Assembly (NCBI RefSeq): GCF_008630635.1
Contig: NZ_CP043869.1
Coordinates: forward strand, 1,798,001-1,862,000
Length of the DNA: 64,000 nucleotides
From: Neptunomonas concharum
GTDB taxonomy: Bacteria > Pseudomonadota > Gammaproteobacteria > Pseudomonadales > Balneatricaceae
Direction of reading: 5' to 3'
Both the position numbers and the translations under genes were made by a program. Of the stretch, positions 34,691 through 43,736 are shown one piece after another; position 1 is the stretch's first letter, and each line of letters opens with the position of its first letter. Below the pieces are notes generated by a model. That model worked only from the letters and a program-made list of their open reading frames with translations, was not told the origin of the DNA and ran no database searches.

Positions 34691-37606
34691 TTACAGGCTG
34701 ATAACCTCGAACTGGTCTTTCAGTGCTTGAGCTTTCTCAACACTGGTGACTGCCGCAATACTGGCGTTCTCGGGTAGCAAGTAGTGCTTAGCAACCGTTT
34801 TTAGGTCATCCAAAGTGACAGCCAAAATGCGCTGACGGAACTGCTGGCGCTGCTCAGCCGTTCGACCAAACAATGCGCTGTGATAAGCGCCTTTCGCTTC
34901 GCCTGCTGGCGAGCCTGGCTTATCAATCGAGCTGACAACACCAAGAATCGCTTCTTCTAATTTGGCAGGGTCATGCTCGGTTTCCAGCAGCCAGTCGATT
35001 GAACGGTCGAAATCCTCTAAGGTTTCTCCCAAGCGAGGATCACGGTAGGAGAAGAAACGGAATACTGCCTCACCGCTATCCTGCCCTGCTCCTGATCCAT
35101 AGGCGCCACCTTTTTCGCGGATGGCTCGATGCAGATAACCGTTACGTAAGAAATCCCCGAGCACGGTTAAAGCGGCTGCATCTTCATGATCGACCGGCAC
35201 GGTCGGGTAGGCTTTCGCACAAAAGCTCACTTGTGTGCTGGTCGTCCAAAGCTGACGTACCGATTCGCGCGTAGGCGCTAAGCTCATTGGGCTAATCGAT
35301 GCTGACGGCGCATCCACCCAGCGTTGTTGTAACGCTTCAAGTAATGCCTGCTTCTGTTCTGGTTCAGCAATCAAAAGGAAACGGCGCGGAGCTTGTTTCA
35401 GTTTGTTATGAATACCTTTTAGGATATCCGATACTTTGCTTAAGCCTTCATCGCTACTGACTTGCTTATCAAGCTCTTTTATAAACTTGATACTCTCCAA
35501 GCCACGAGTCATATGAGCCAATTTACCGCTAGGACTCAGCCCTGCAGCCGCCGCCATAATGGCTAGGCTATGTCCCTGTCCTGTGATGCTCTGCTCTTTG
35601 CGGCTACGGCTTTGTGAGATAATTTCCCGAATACGTTTAACTTCATCAAAGCGAGCATCATTCAAGGTTTCGTACAGCAGATCCGTTAAGGCTGACTCAT
35701 TACGTAACAATGCTTTACCTGAGATCACAAAATAGCCAGCGACATTTTGCTCATCATCCGTAGCCCCTCTAACCGTGGTATAGGCATGAATACCACCTGA
35801 GACTTGCACATGATATTGCTGGTTTTCCTGATAGCTACGCTCACCACATCCAAGCTCTGTCATACAGTGACTAAACAACGGCATTAAGCGCTGCTCATCC
35901 TCCGTTAGCTCAGGAAGGTCAATTACCACTTGCTGGTACAATAAGCCATTCGTCCCTTGACCAAACCAGTCAACGGTCTGAGCAGCAATCTGACTGATTT
36001 CACTCTCAGGGATATGCATAGTGGCAGGTACATCCTGCAAAGTCACTTTCGGCAGAATAGATTCATCATCTTCTTGCAGCTGGCGCGCTTCTAATGCTGC
36101 GGTTTGTTCAATAATCGCTTGCTGCTCTGCTTCACTGAGTGATTGGTGAATCGCTTCCAGTCGGGCTTTTTCATCCAGCTCTTTGCGTTTCTCCATGTCA
36201 CTATCTGGGCGCAAGGTTAAGCGAACATAGTGGGAGTTCTCCAATAGCAACGCTTTGATCATGGAAGGGATGAAATCAGGGTCTTTGACCTCTTGACGTA
36301 GCTCTTCTAGCACCGGATCCAGATTCAACAACGCAATCGGGTCACCGCGGTGGATCGCGGATGATATTGACGCCATGATCAGACTCAGCCCATAAGGATA
36401 ACCATCCCCACTAATCTCACGCTGCCCTAACTCTAACTGGTGCAACTGGGCATCGATCATATCTTGAGGAATACCCTCTTCTGCAACACGCTGTAGTGTA
36501 TCTAGCACAAGGTTCTCAAACGCCATCGCTTTATCAGGCTCGCTGCCTTCCAATCCACACATAAAGGACATCTGGCGGTTAGAATCTTCTAAGCCACATA
36601 AAGGCGACGGGGCAGCTCCCAAGTCGGAAGATTCCAATGCAAAACGCAAAGGCGAAGCACTGTTATCTAGTAAAACACGAGAAAGTAAGTGCGCTTTAAG
36701 CTGCTCTTTCAGATCAATAGAGTGACCTAGCAACCACGCCATAACATGATGGGTTTTCCCCGTGGTGTCTTCTTCTGTTAGCGCATAAGCTTCTTCAACT
36801 CGTACCGGTGCGAAATAACGCTTTTCATCAGGCACTTCGATGTGGACATCCAGCTTTTCAAAACGTGAGAGCGCTTGAGCTTCGAACCTTTCTTGCAAGG
36901 TATCCGCCGGAATATTCCCAAAAGTCATAAAAACTGCATTGCTCGGATGGTAATGGCTACGGTAGAACGCTAGTAGATCGTCATAGCTCAGATCCGTTAT
37001 TGCATCAGGATCACCGCCACTATTAAAGTGGTATGTAACCGTCGGGAAGAGGTGCTTTGTCACTGTTTGCCACAAGGTAGAAACTGGGGAACTCATCGCC
37101 CCTTTCATTTCATTAAGTACTACCCCTTTATAAACCAGCGACGAATTCGGATTATTGGCCTCTTCAAACTCCACGCGATGGCCTTCTTGGGCAAAGTCCA
37201 ACGGATCCAATCGCGAGAAAAATGTTGCATCCAAATACACGTCAAGCAAATTAAAGAAGTCTTTGCTGTTCTGGCTGGCAAATGGGTACGCTGTCCAGTC
37301 TGAACTGGTAAAGGCATTCATAAAGGTATTAAGCGAGCGACGCGTCATCATGAAAAATGGATCGCGTACTGGATAGCGTTCACTACCGCACAGAGCCGTA
37401 TGTTCAAGGATATGCGCTACGCCGGTTGAATCCATCGGCACCGTACGAAACGCCACAAGAAAGACGTTTTCGTCTTGATCGGCTGCGATATGGTAATGCA
37501 TAGCGCCGGTCTCTTTATGGCGATATTCAGCCACATCGATGTTCAACGACTCAATCGTTTCTACCCTGATAAATTCAAAACTAGCGTGGCATGGGGTTGA
37601 AGACAT
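34691..37606 (-). CDS. PreP-like M16C peptidase (presequence protease family)
   Basis: Large insulinase-superfamily zinc peptidase with the inverted motif HILEH (HxxEH at residues 65-69 from the chosen start) in AHILEHTALCGSERYPVRDP and four homologous domains over about 970 residues, as in PreP/Cym1. It probably degrades peptides in the cytoplasm; no signal peptide is visible from ATG 37606. Upstream in-frame codons at 37633 and 37690 exist, but MSSTPCHASFEF fits the family start and AAAGGA lies about 12 bases before it. It is monocistronic and followed by a clear terminator. Confidence 0.92.
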   Translation of the reverse strand: MSSTPCHASFEFIRVETIESLNIDVAEYRHKETGAMHYHIAADQDENVFLVAFRTVPMDSTGVAHILEHTALCGSERYPVRDPFFMMTRRSLNTFMNAFTSSDWTAYPFASQNSKDFFNLLDVYLDATFFSRLDPLDFAQEGHRVEFEEANNPNSSLVYKGVVLNEMKGAMSSPVSTLWQTVTKHLFPTVTYHFNSGGDPDAITDLSYDDLLAFYRSHYHPSNAVFMTFGNIPADTLQERFEAQALSRFEKLDVHIEVPDEKRYFAPVRVEEAYALTEEDTTGKTHHVMAWLLGHSIDLKEQLKAHLLSRVLLDNSASPLRFALESSDLGAAPSPLCGLEDSNRQMSFMCGLEGSEPDKAMAFENLVLDTLQRVAEEGIPQDMIDAQLHQLELGQREISGDGYPYGLSLIMASISSAIHRGDPIALLNLDPVLEELRQEVKDPDFIPSMIKALLLENSHYVRLTLRPDSDMEKRKELDEKARLEAIHQSLSEAEQQAIIEQTAALEARQLQEDDESILPKVTLQDVPATMHIPESEISQIAAQTVDWFGQGTNGLLYQQVVIDLPELTEDEQRLMPLFSHCMTELGCGERSYQENQQYHVQVSGGIHAYTTVRGATDDEQNVAGYFVISGKALLRNESALTDLLYETLNDARFDEVKRIREIISQSRSRKEQSITGQGHSLAIMAAAAGLSPSGKLAHMTRGLESIKFIKELDKQVSSDEGLSKVSDILKGIHNKLKQAPRRFLLIAEPEQKQALLEALQQRWVDAPSASISPMSLAPTRESVRQLWTTSTQVSFCAKAYPTVPVDHEDAAALTVLGDFLRNGYLHRAIREKGGAYGSGAGQDSGEAVFRFFSYRDPRLGETLEDFDRSIDWLLETEHDPAKLEEAILGVVSSIDKPGSPAGEAKGAYHSALFGRTAEQRQQFRQRILAVTLDDLKTVAKHYLLPENASIAAVTSVEKAQALKDQFEVISL

Positions 37607-37849
37607 ATTTGCTCTGATTCCTTTTGTCGTCATTACTCTGTCACAAGGTGTGTACAGAATATTATTGAAGCATACGTGAATTGTAACCACTTAATGAGCA
37701 GATGCGTATCCAAAATCTTCATTATGCATCTGCGTTATTGAAAGTCACTCACCTTTATATATTGACGCAGATCAATTTTAAGGTGTGTTTTTTTGACCGA
37801 AAAGTCATTAAAAATCTTACGTTTATTTAGGTTTAATATTTTTTAGTAT

Positions 37850-37873
37850 TTTTTTGTGCAACGCACAAAAAAA
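37850..37873. promoter_or_regulatory. Inverted repeat upstream of the phasin promoter
   Basis: TTTTTTGTGC-AAC-GCACAAAAAA is a perfect 10-bp inverted repeat ending four bases before the -35 box. Its core TGC-N3-GCA is shared with the repeat at 37915-37929, so both are candidate sites for one regulator. Confidence 0.6.
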
Positions 37874-37876
37874 GCA

Positions 37877-37905
37877 TTGACAGATCATTTTATGAACACT
37901 ATATT
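37877..37905 (+). promoter_or_regulatory. Consensus-like sigma-70 promoter of the phasin gene
   Basis: TTGACA (37877-37882), a 17-base spacer and TATATT (37900-37905). The -35 is perfect and the -10 is one mismatch from TATAAT. It lies about 62 bases before the phasin ATG, giving a leader of about 50 bases. Confidence 0.8.
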
Positions 37906-37914
37906 AACCCCAAA

Positions 37915-37929
37915 TGTTGCGATGCAACA
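37915..37929. promoter_or_regulatory. Inverted repeat near the phasin transcription start
   Basis: TGTTGC-GAT-GCAACA is a perfect 6-bp inverted repeat starting ten bases after the -10 box, so it should cover or closely follow the start of transcription. The TGC-N3-GCA core matches the upstream repeat and resembles the CTGC-N3-4-GCAG element reported for the PHB regulator PhaR. Confidence 0.6.
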
Positions 37930-37967
37930 AAGCATTGAATTAACAGCTGCTGACCGAGGACGTTAAA

Positions 37968-38420
37968 ATGTACGAAGATATGATGAAAGATATGCAGGAC
38001 AAAATGAAGCCAGTTACTGATATGGCTGAAGTTAACAAGTCTACTGCTGAAAAGCTAATTGCCCTACAGTCTGAGTACCTGACTGACCTATTCAACTCTG
38101 GCTTGGCTCAAATGAAAGCCCTGACAGAAGTTAAAGAGCCAAAAGCGGCAATGGAACTTCAGATCAAATACTTTAAAGATCTGGAAGCTAAGTTGACTAA
38201 CGTTGCTGAAAAAGAGATCGCTACTCTGACAGCGGCTAAAGAACAGTTAACTGAAATCGTTGAAAAAAGCGTTTCTGAATTAGCTGAAGCACCTGCGCTA
38301 ACTGAAATGACTAAATTCATGCAGTCTACTCAAGAGAAAATTGAAGAGGCTACTAAAGCTTTCACGCCAGAAGCTGCTAAGCCTGCTGCTAAACCAGCAC
38401 GCAAAACAACTGCTGCGTAA
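37968..38420 (+). CDS. phaP: Phasin family protein (PHA granule-associated)
   Basis: Small amphipathic helical protein coating polyhydroxyalkanoate granules. The pattern MADVNKSTAEKLIALQSEYLTD (here TDMAEVNKSTAEKLIALQ) and a mid-protein helical repeat are typical of phasin_2 proteins. An Ala/Lys/Pro-rich tail (AAKPAAKPARKTTAA) resembles DNA- or granule-binding C-termini. Length 150 is normal. A strong promoter with two inverted repeats precedes it, fitting high, regulated expression. No PHA synthase is nearby. Confidence 0.9.
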   Translation: MYEDMMKDMQDKMKPVTDMAEVNKSTAEKLIALQSEYLTDLFNSGLAQMKALTEVKEPKAAMELQIKYFKDLEAKLTNVAEKEIATLTAAKEQLTEIVEKSVSELAEAPALTEMTKFMQSTQEKIEEATKAFTPEAAKPAAKPARKTTAA

Positions 38421-38509
38421 TCGAGCGCTCTGTTAAGGAGGCGTCTCCTGCCTCCTTACTCTCTACTCTGGTTTAGTCGTATCTGTAGTCCTAAACCAAA
38501 GTTTCTTTT

Positions 38510-38532
38510 GGCCACACTCTGTGTGGCTTTTT
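38510..38532 (+). terminator. Intrinsic terminator after the phasin gene
   Basis: GCCACAC-TCT-GTGTGGC stem followed by TTTTTT, about 90 bases past the phasin stop and just before the converging UbiH-family stop. A weaker hairpin (AAGGAGGC / GCCTCCTT) lies closer to the stop at about 38437-38459. Confidence 0.85.
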
Positions 38533-38536
38533 TACA

Positions 38537-39748
38537 TCACTCTTTTGCCAATTTAGGCAACTTACCCTCAAGCCCCATAGCAAACGCCATGACTTTGTTT
38601 TTAGCAGGCGTCACTTTACCCGCCAGCCCTAAGCCAATGTTTCGAATGATTTTTAAGGGCAAAATATCATTACTAAATACTCGATAAAACAAATCCATAC
38701 TCTGCATCATGACAAAGTTATGCTGACGACGCTGTTGCTCATATCTTTTTAAGGTTTCCAATGAGGTGATCGATCGGCCCTCAACCATAGCATCTGCTAA
38801 CACTTCAGCTAGTGTTGCGGCATCCAATAAGCCAATGTTAACGCCTTGCCCGGCCAACGGATGGATCATATGTGCAGCATCACCAATGAGTGCAACCCCT
38901 TCTTTTACATAAGCTTGAGCATGCTGGCGACGCAGCGGAAAGCTCCCCCGCTCCAGTAAGCTTTCGATCCGGCCTAACGTATCAGGAAACGTCGCAACTA
39001 ATTCAGACATAAAGGCTTGGTCATCTAGCGCGTTCAAGCGCTTTATCTCACTGGGAGTGTTATACCATACCAAAGAGGCTCGATTACCCGTCAGCGGGAG
39101 AAACGCCAAAGGGCCTGTTGGCGTAAATTGCTGCCAAGTAATATCTTGCTGCGGGTAATGGGTAATAACAGAAGCTACTAAGGCATGTTGCTCATAGTCC
39201 CAACCATGAACACCCATGCCTACCGATTGCCTAACTTTAGAGTACCCGCCATCGGCAGCCACCAACAGTCTTGCAACTAATTGGCGACCATTATCCAGCT
39301 CGATCAGAGTAGAGCCTGGAGAAAAATCGATATTTTTCGTCATGGCAGGTGTGATTAGCTCGATATTATCTAGGTTTCGAAGGGAATCGAGCAAAGCTAA
39401 TTGGATTACCCGATTTTCAACGATATACCCAAGATGGTCATAGTTAATCTGCTGCGAATCAAAAAGTGTTGCTGCGCTTTCTTCACTAAATTCCCACACC
39501 TTCATACGGCGATAAGGACAGCAGCGACGTTGCTTTATGCCTTCCCAAGCACCGATCGCTTTTAAGATTCTTTCAGAAGCCACACTTAAAGCTGATACCC
39601 GCAAATCATGTTCTTCATCCGGGCAAATCTCTTGGGGTAGACGACTCTCAATCACAGCAACACTTAGTCCACTGCTGCCGAGTGCAGCAGCAAGCGCACT
39701 GCCAACCATGCCTCCACCAACAATTACCACATCATAACAAGACTGCAT
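38537..39748 (-). CDS. UbiH/UbiF/VisC-family FAD monooxygenase
   Basis: Flavoprotein hydroxylase of ubiquinone biosynthesis or a related quinone ring modification. Rossmann FAD motif DVVIVGGGMVGSALAAALG at the N-terminus, the mid-protein VAADGGYSKVRQSVG (DG motif) and GDAAHMIHPLAGQGVNIGLLDA (GD motif) are intact. About 403 residues from the preferred ATG 39748 (the frame opens 19 codons earlier), whose upstream bases contain GAGAG. Which ring position it hydroxylates cannot be told from sequence alone. Confidence 0.9.
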   Translation of the reverse strand: MQSCYDVVIVGGGMVGSALAAALGSSGLSVAVIESRLPQEICPDEEHDLRVSALSVASERILKAIGAWEGIKQRRCCPYRRMKVWEFSEESAATLFDSQQINYDHLGYIVENRVIQLALLDSLRNLDNIELITPAMTKNIDFSPGSTLIELDNGRQLVARLLVAADGGYSKVRQSVGMGVHGWDYEQHALVASVITHYPQQDITWQQFTPTGPLAFLPLTGNRASLVWYNTPSEIKRLNALDDQAFMSELVATFPDTLGRIESLLERGSFPLRRQHAQAYVKEGVALIGDAAHMIHPLAGQGVNIGLLDAATLAEVLADAMVEGRSITSLETLKRYEQQRRQHNFVMMQSMDLFYRVFSNDILPLKIIRNIGLGLAGKVTPAKNKVMAFAMGLEGKLPKLAKE

Positions 39749-39975
39749 ATCCACTCTCTTCGCATATTTTGCTGCATTATAACGGAGTTGCGTAAAGTTA
39801 CCCACTCAATCACCAGCTGACACATATGTCATACACATGACACAATTATCAGACAAATTTTCTCTTAATAGGCTTTTTAGTGCAGCAATCAACTATATTT
39901 TCTTATAAATATTAGCAACTTCTTATTTAAGGCATGAAATTTGCTGTTTGCAAAGCAAACAAGAAAGAGGTTTGT

Positions 39976-41313
39976 ATGATCAATAAAGAAAAAAGGCCTA
40001 TGAAAAAAACACTAACCCGACGCGCATTTTTAAAGAGTTCTGTCGTTGCGGCTGCAGCGGTTTCTGTAAGCCAAACAGCGCAGGCGACCCAGCTTTCTAC
40101 TAACGCACACATTGTGGTAATCGGTGCCGGAGCTGGCGGACTTGCTGTCTCCCATCTGCTCAATAAGCTATTAAGCGGCCACTCGCTGACCATCATTGAT
40201 AAAAAGATGGAGCATCATTACCAACCAGGCTTTACGCTTGTCGCTTCGGGTGTGTACAAAAGCCCCAATAAAGTGATCTCTAACAACAAAGATCACATGC
40301 CGGATAATGCAAAATGGATACAAGATAACGTCGTGTCTTTTAACCCCGACAAGAATCAACTTATCCTCAGCAAAGGCGATACTGTCAGTTACGACTTTCT
40401 AATCATCGCACCCGGATGCCAACTCAATTACCAGGATATTGAAGGGCTGGATATATCCCGTATCGGTATCAACGGTATCGGCAGTGTCTATGCAGGCCCT
40501 CAAGGCGCTGCAGCAACGTGGGCTGCGATACAGACCTTTATTAAAGAAGGTGGCAAGGGTGTATTCACTCGCCCTAACACCGATATGAAGTGTGCTGGCG
40601 CTCCCATGAAAGTTACAAACCTAACTGAGCATCATGCGCAGCTCATCAATAATCGCCAAAATATTCAGGTGGATTATTTTGCTCATGACAATACACTCTT
40701 CAGTGTACCGGCGTTTGACCAAGAACTTAAAAAGCGGTGGCAACGTCGTAACATCATGCCTCACTATTCTCACGTGCTAAGTGGTATCAATATGGATGCC
40801 CGCAAAGCGACTTTTGACACCCCCGATGGCTCAGTCACGGCCGATTACGATTTTATCCATGTCGTGCCCCCCATGAGTGCACCGGATGCCATCCGAGAAA
40901 GCGAATTAGCTCAAGAAAGCTATAGCGGCTGGCTAGATGTCGACAAATATACACTTCAACATAAAACCTATCCCAATGTCTTTGGCATCGGTGACGTAGT
41001 TGGCACACCCATCGGCAAAACAGCGGCAAGCGCGAAAACCCAAGCTCCTATCGTTGCCTATAACCTTACTGCGGTCATTGCAGGTAAAACACCTTATGAA
41101 CAGTGGAATGGTTATACTTCATGCCCAATGATCCTAGGCATTGGAAAGGTTCTGCTGTGGGAGTTTGGCTATGAGAAAGTACCTACACCAACGTTCCCTG
41201 GCGACCCCAATACAGAGCGCTGGCTCTGGTGGCGAATGGAAACCGACCTACTAGGCCCTCTCTATACAGCAATGATTAACGGTCAACTCCCTGAGTTTGC
41301 TCTGCGGGGCTAA
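39976..41313 (+). CDS. sqr: Tat-exported SQR-type FAD oxidoreductase
   Basis: Sulfide:quinone oxidoreductase-like flavoprotein. A twin-arginine signal (LTRRAFLKSSVVAAAA, processing near AQA) precedes a Rossmann motif (VVIGAGAGGLAVSHLL) and SQR-like features: PGFTLVASG, the Cys in APGCQLNYQ, the Cys in MKCAGAPMKV and YTSCPMIL, plus FGIGDVVGTPIGKTAASA. Two of these cysteines would form the redox disulfide. The ATG at 39976 is chosen because AAAGAGG lies six bases before it. It would act at the periplasmic face, passing sulfide electrons to quinone; flavocytochrome c-type function is the main alternative. Confidence 0.85.
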   Translation: MINKEKRPMKKTLTRRAFLKSSVVAAAAVSVSQTAQATQLSTNAHIVVIGAGAGGLAVSHLLNKLLSGHSLTIIDKKMEHHYQPGFTLVASGVYKSPNKVISNNKDHMPDNAKWIQDNVVSFNPDKNQLILSKGDTVSYDFLIIAPGCQLNYQDIEGLDISRIGINGIGSVYAGPQGAAATWAAIQTFIKEGGKGVFTRPNTDMKCAGAPMKVTNLTEHHAQLINNRQNIQVDYFAHDNTLFSVPAFDQELKKRWQRRNIMPHYSHVLSGINMDARKATFDTPDGSVTADYDFIHVVPPMSAPDAIRESELAQESYSGWLDVDKYTLQHKTYPNVFGIGDVVGTPIGKTAASAKTQAPIVAYNLTAVIAGKTPYEQWNGYTSCPMILGIGKVLLWEFGYEKVPTPTFPGDPNTERWLWWRMETDLLGPLYTAMINGQLPEFALRG

Positions 41314-41349
41314 ACGACTCCTTTTAAAGTTACTCCACTCCGGAAGCTT

Positions 41350-41375
41350 CCCTCGGCTCTGCCGAGGGCTTTTTG
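41350..41375 (+). terminator. Intrinsic terminator after the SQR-type gene
   Basis: CCCTCGGC-TCT-GCCGAGGG perfect 8-bp stem followed by C and TTTTT, about 35 bases past the stop. Confidence 0.9.
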
Positions 41376-41457
41376 TTCAGGTTCTGTGCTTCTATGGATG
41401 CTTACAATCCCGACCAAGACAGGTTACATTGTTGTCAGCTTCTTATTGGAGACCTTT

Positions 41458-41928
41458 ATGCACCCCTCATTACGTTTTCTATTTTTTTGCTTATCTTTTT
41501 TCATATTATCAGCCTGCTCAACACTGAAACCGCTAGACTTTGAAGACCCAAGCGTTACCGTCAACTCCGTTCGCGTTATACCCAGTGAAGGGGTAGCACC
41601 ACAGTTTGAGATCAGTTTACATATCATCAATCCTAACAGCATCTCATTACCGCTTAAGGGAGTCGCTTACAGTGTGAGCGTTGAAGATAAAAAAATACTT
41701 ACTGGGGTCTCGAATAAACTACCGGTTATTGAGGCTTATGGCGAAGGGGATATCACCTTAAAAGCAAGTGCTAACCTTTTGAATAGCATAAGATTAATTA
41801 CTTCGCTTATGCAGAAAAACTCAGATAAATTGACATATACCTTAGATGCCAAGTTGGACCTTGGAACGCTCACACCGGATATCAGGATCAGCGAAAAAGG
41901 AGAGATCACGCTCACCCCGCCAAGATAA
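41458..41928 (+). CDS. LEA14-like (LEA_2/WHy domain) lipoprotein
   Basis: Lipoprotein signal with lipobox LSAC at about residues 17-20, followed by one LEA_2/WHy-type beta-sandwich domain (VNSVRVIPSEGVAPQFEISL, then IINPNSISLPLKGVAYSVSV; NPN motif typical of this fold). About 156 residues. Stress-related or envelope-structural roles are usual for the family. The frame opens upstream at 41386, but ATG 41458 has TTGGAG seven bases before it and begins the signal peptide. No Asp at +2 is seen, so outer-membrane sorting is expected. Confidence 0.85.
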   Translation: MHPSLRFLFFCLSFFILSACSTLKPLDFEDPSVTVNSVRVIPSEGVAPQFEISLHIINPNSISLPLKGVAYSVSVEDKKILTGVSNKLPVIEAYGEGDITLKASANLLNSIRLITSLMQKNSDKLTYTLDAKLDLGTLTPDIRISEKGEITLTPPR

Positions 41929-41942
41929 CCTGCTGATTAACG

Positions 41943-41959
41943 AGGGGGAATAACCCCCT
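41943..41959. terminator. Short G/C hairpin between convergent genes
   Basis: AGGGGG / CCCCCT stem with a five-base loop between the LEA14-like and ygiD stops. No long T-run follows on either strand, so termination is plausible but weakly supported. Confidence 0.4.
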
Positions 41960-41966
41960 TCAGATA

Positions 41967-42722
41967 CTAGAACTGATAACAAGCCATACCCAGATTTCCA
42001 TAAGTATAGCTGTCATAAACTAGTCGTCCCGGGCAACCTTGACCTGCCGCCGCGGCCACCAACAAAGGGGTTAGGTGTTCTAATGTTGGATGGGCTCTAA
42101 AAAGTAATGGCTCTGCAGTCATCAACTCTTGAAGCTTCTGCGTTCCCCCATGTTCAACAGCGGTAGTTAAATGTTGTGTAAATGTCTTAGCCCACGCTTC
42201 AGTGACCCCCTGCCTATTCAGGTCTCTTAGATTATGCACACTCCCACCCGAACAAAGGACCATGATACCCTCTTTCCGTAGAGTCCCTAAGAAGTCCCCC
42301 AAGGCGATGCAATTGTCCCACTGATCAGGTAACGAGATAGCGATAATGGGGACATTTGCATCCGGATAGATCACTTTTAATGGAACCCATGCCCCATGGT
42401 CTAAGCCTCGATTAAAGGTACACTGCACGGCAACCCCTAAATTCGCCAATCTCGACTTAAGATGGTTTGCCAGTATGCTATCTCCTTTGGCGGGATAATT
42501 AGTCTGGTAAAGTTCATCCGCAAATCCAGAGAAGTCATATATAAGATCATATTCTGCTTGGCTCGCTATCTTCACCGTGGTGGAAACCCAATGAGCCGAA
42601 ACAACGACAACCGCTTTCGGAGCAGGATGTGCCAATCCAAAGTCACGAAAGAAGGTTAATATAGAATCATCACTAATAAGTAAGTCCGGTGCGCCATGAC
42701 TAACAAAAATAGAGGGCTGCAT
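41967..42722 (-). CDS. ygiD: YgiD-type extradiol (4,5-DOPA) dioxygenase family protein
   Basis: LigB-superfamily non-haem metal enzyme of about 251 residues. The motif PSIFVSHGAPDLL at the N-terminus, VVSAHWVS, FNRGLDHGAWVPL and SGGSVHNLRDL supply the metal-binding histidines. E. coli YgiD opens the ring of L-DOPA in vitro; the natural substrate is uncertain. The ATG at 42722 (GAGG nine bases upstream) is preferred over the TTG at 42737. It is divergent from a LysR regulator, the usual arrangement for an inducible pair. Confidence 0.9.
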   Translation of the reverse strand: MQPSIFVSHGAPDLLISDDSILTFFRDFGLAHPAPKAVVVVSAHWVSTTVKIASQAEYDLIYDFSGFADELYQTNYPAKGDSILANHLKSRLANLGVAVQCTFNRGLDHGAWVPLKVIYPDANVPIIAISLPDQWDNCIALGDFLGTLRKEGIMVLCSGGSVHNLRDLNRQGVTEAWAKTFTQHLTTAVEHGGTQKLQELMTAEPLLFRAHPTLEHLTPLLVAAAAGQGCPGRLVYDSYTYGNLGMACYQF

Positions 42723-42825
42723 TATTAGATACCTCAATCATTAAATATGTGCTTAGTATCTTTGGCATTACTTCAAAGAACAATCTCCTGTATTATTTAA
42801 ATACTGTATACATAATGTTGACAAT

Positions 42826-43713
42826 ATGGATAAGCTAACCTGCATACGCACATTCATTGCCGTTGTCGAAGCGGGTACCTTTACCTCCGCTGCAAAATCC
42901 TGTGGAATATCCAAAGCACTGGTAAGCAAATATGTCAGCGCTTTAGAAAACGATCTGAACGCCCGCCTACTCCAACGAACTACTCGCCAAGTAACCATCA
43001 CCGATAGTGGAGCACTCTATTACCAACGCTGTAAAACCCTTATCCAAGATCTAGATGATCTGGATAACTCCCTTAAGGACGCGCAAGAAAACCTACGAGG
43101 CTTGTTAAAGATTAGCGCGCCTGTCTCATTTACAGAGATAAAACTTATGCCAGTCTTCCAGCAGTTTCTAATAGATCACCCTCTGATTAGAATCCAGTTA
43201 GATGTATCTGATCACTTTGTAAACTTATTGGACGAGCAAGCTGATATCGCCATTCGAATAGGCCAGCTAGAGGACTCTTCTTTAGTGATGAGAAAGCTCA
43301 CACAGATTGAATTGATTCTTTGCGCCAGCCCTGACTATCTAAAAATACACGGAATACCGAATCATCCCGATAAATTGACAGAGCATACCTGCTTTTTTGA
43401 TAGTAACAGCAGGGATGAAAAACGTTGGTCATTCATGCTCGACGGAAGAAAGCACACTGTTACCCCTAAGTGCCAATTAGAGATCAATAGTGCACGGGCT
43501 ATCCGCGAATTACTCGTTAGCCACCAAGGTATTAGCATGCTACCTTCATTTGTCATAGATAAAGACATAGAAGAGGGACGCTTGGTCCCCCTTTTAGAAA
43601 CGTTTCAAAATCCGCCTTTGGGTGTTTACGCTGTATATCAGCACAAGAAACACCTTCCCGCCAAAATCCGCTTACTCATCGACACACTCGCTGACAGCTT
43701 TGCCAACGAGTAG
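42826..43713 (+). CDS. LysR-type transcriptional regulator
   Basis: A 295-residue LTTR. The winged HTH is at residues 2-60 (MDKLTCIRTFIAVVEAGTFT, ISKALVSKYVSALENDL) and the inducer-binding domain from about 90. The opening DKLTCIRTFIAVVEAGSF-type pattern belongs to the CrgA/AaeR-like branch. Divergent from ygiD with 103 bases between the starts, so it probably regulates that gene and itself. Inducer is unknown, perhaps an aromatic. Confidence 0.93.
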   Translation: MDKLTCIRTFIAVVEAGTFTSAAKSCGISKALVSKYVSALENDLNARLLQRTTRQVTITDSGALYYQRCKTLIQDLDDLDNSLKDAQENLRGLLKISAPVSFTEIKLMPVFQQFLIDHPLIRIQLDVSDHFVNLLDEQADIAIRIGQLEDSSLVMRKLTQIELILCASPDYLKIHGIPNHPDKLTEHTCFFDSNSRDEKRWSFMLDGRKHTVTPKCQLEINSARAIRELLVSHQGISMLPSFVIDKDIEEGRLVPLLETFQNPPLGVYAVYQHKKHLPAKIRLLIDTLADSFANE

Positions 43714-43736
43714 TCTCCCATTGCTTCGGAGAAAGG

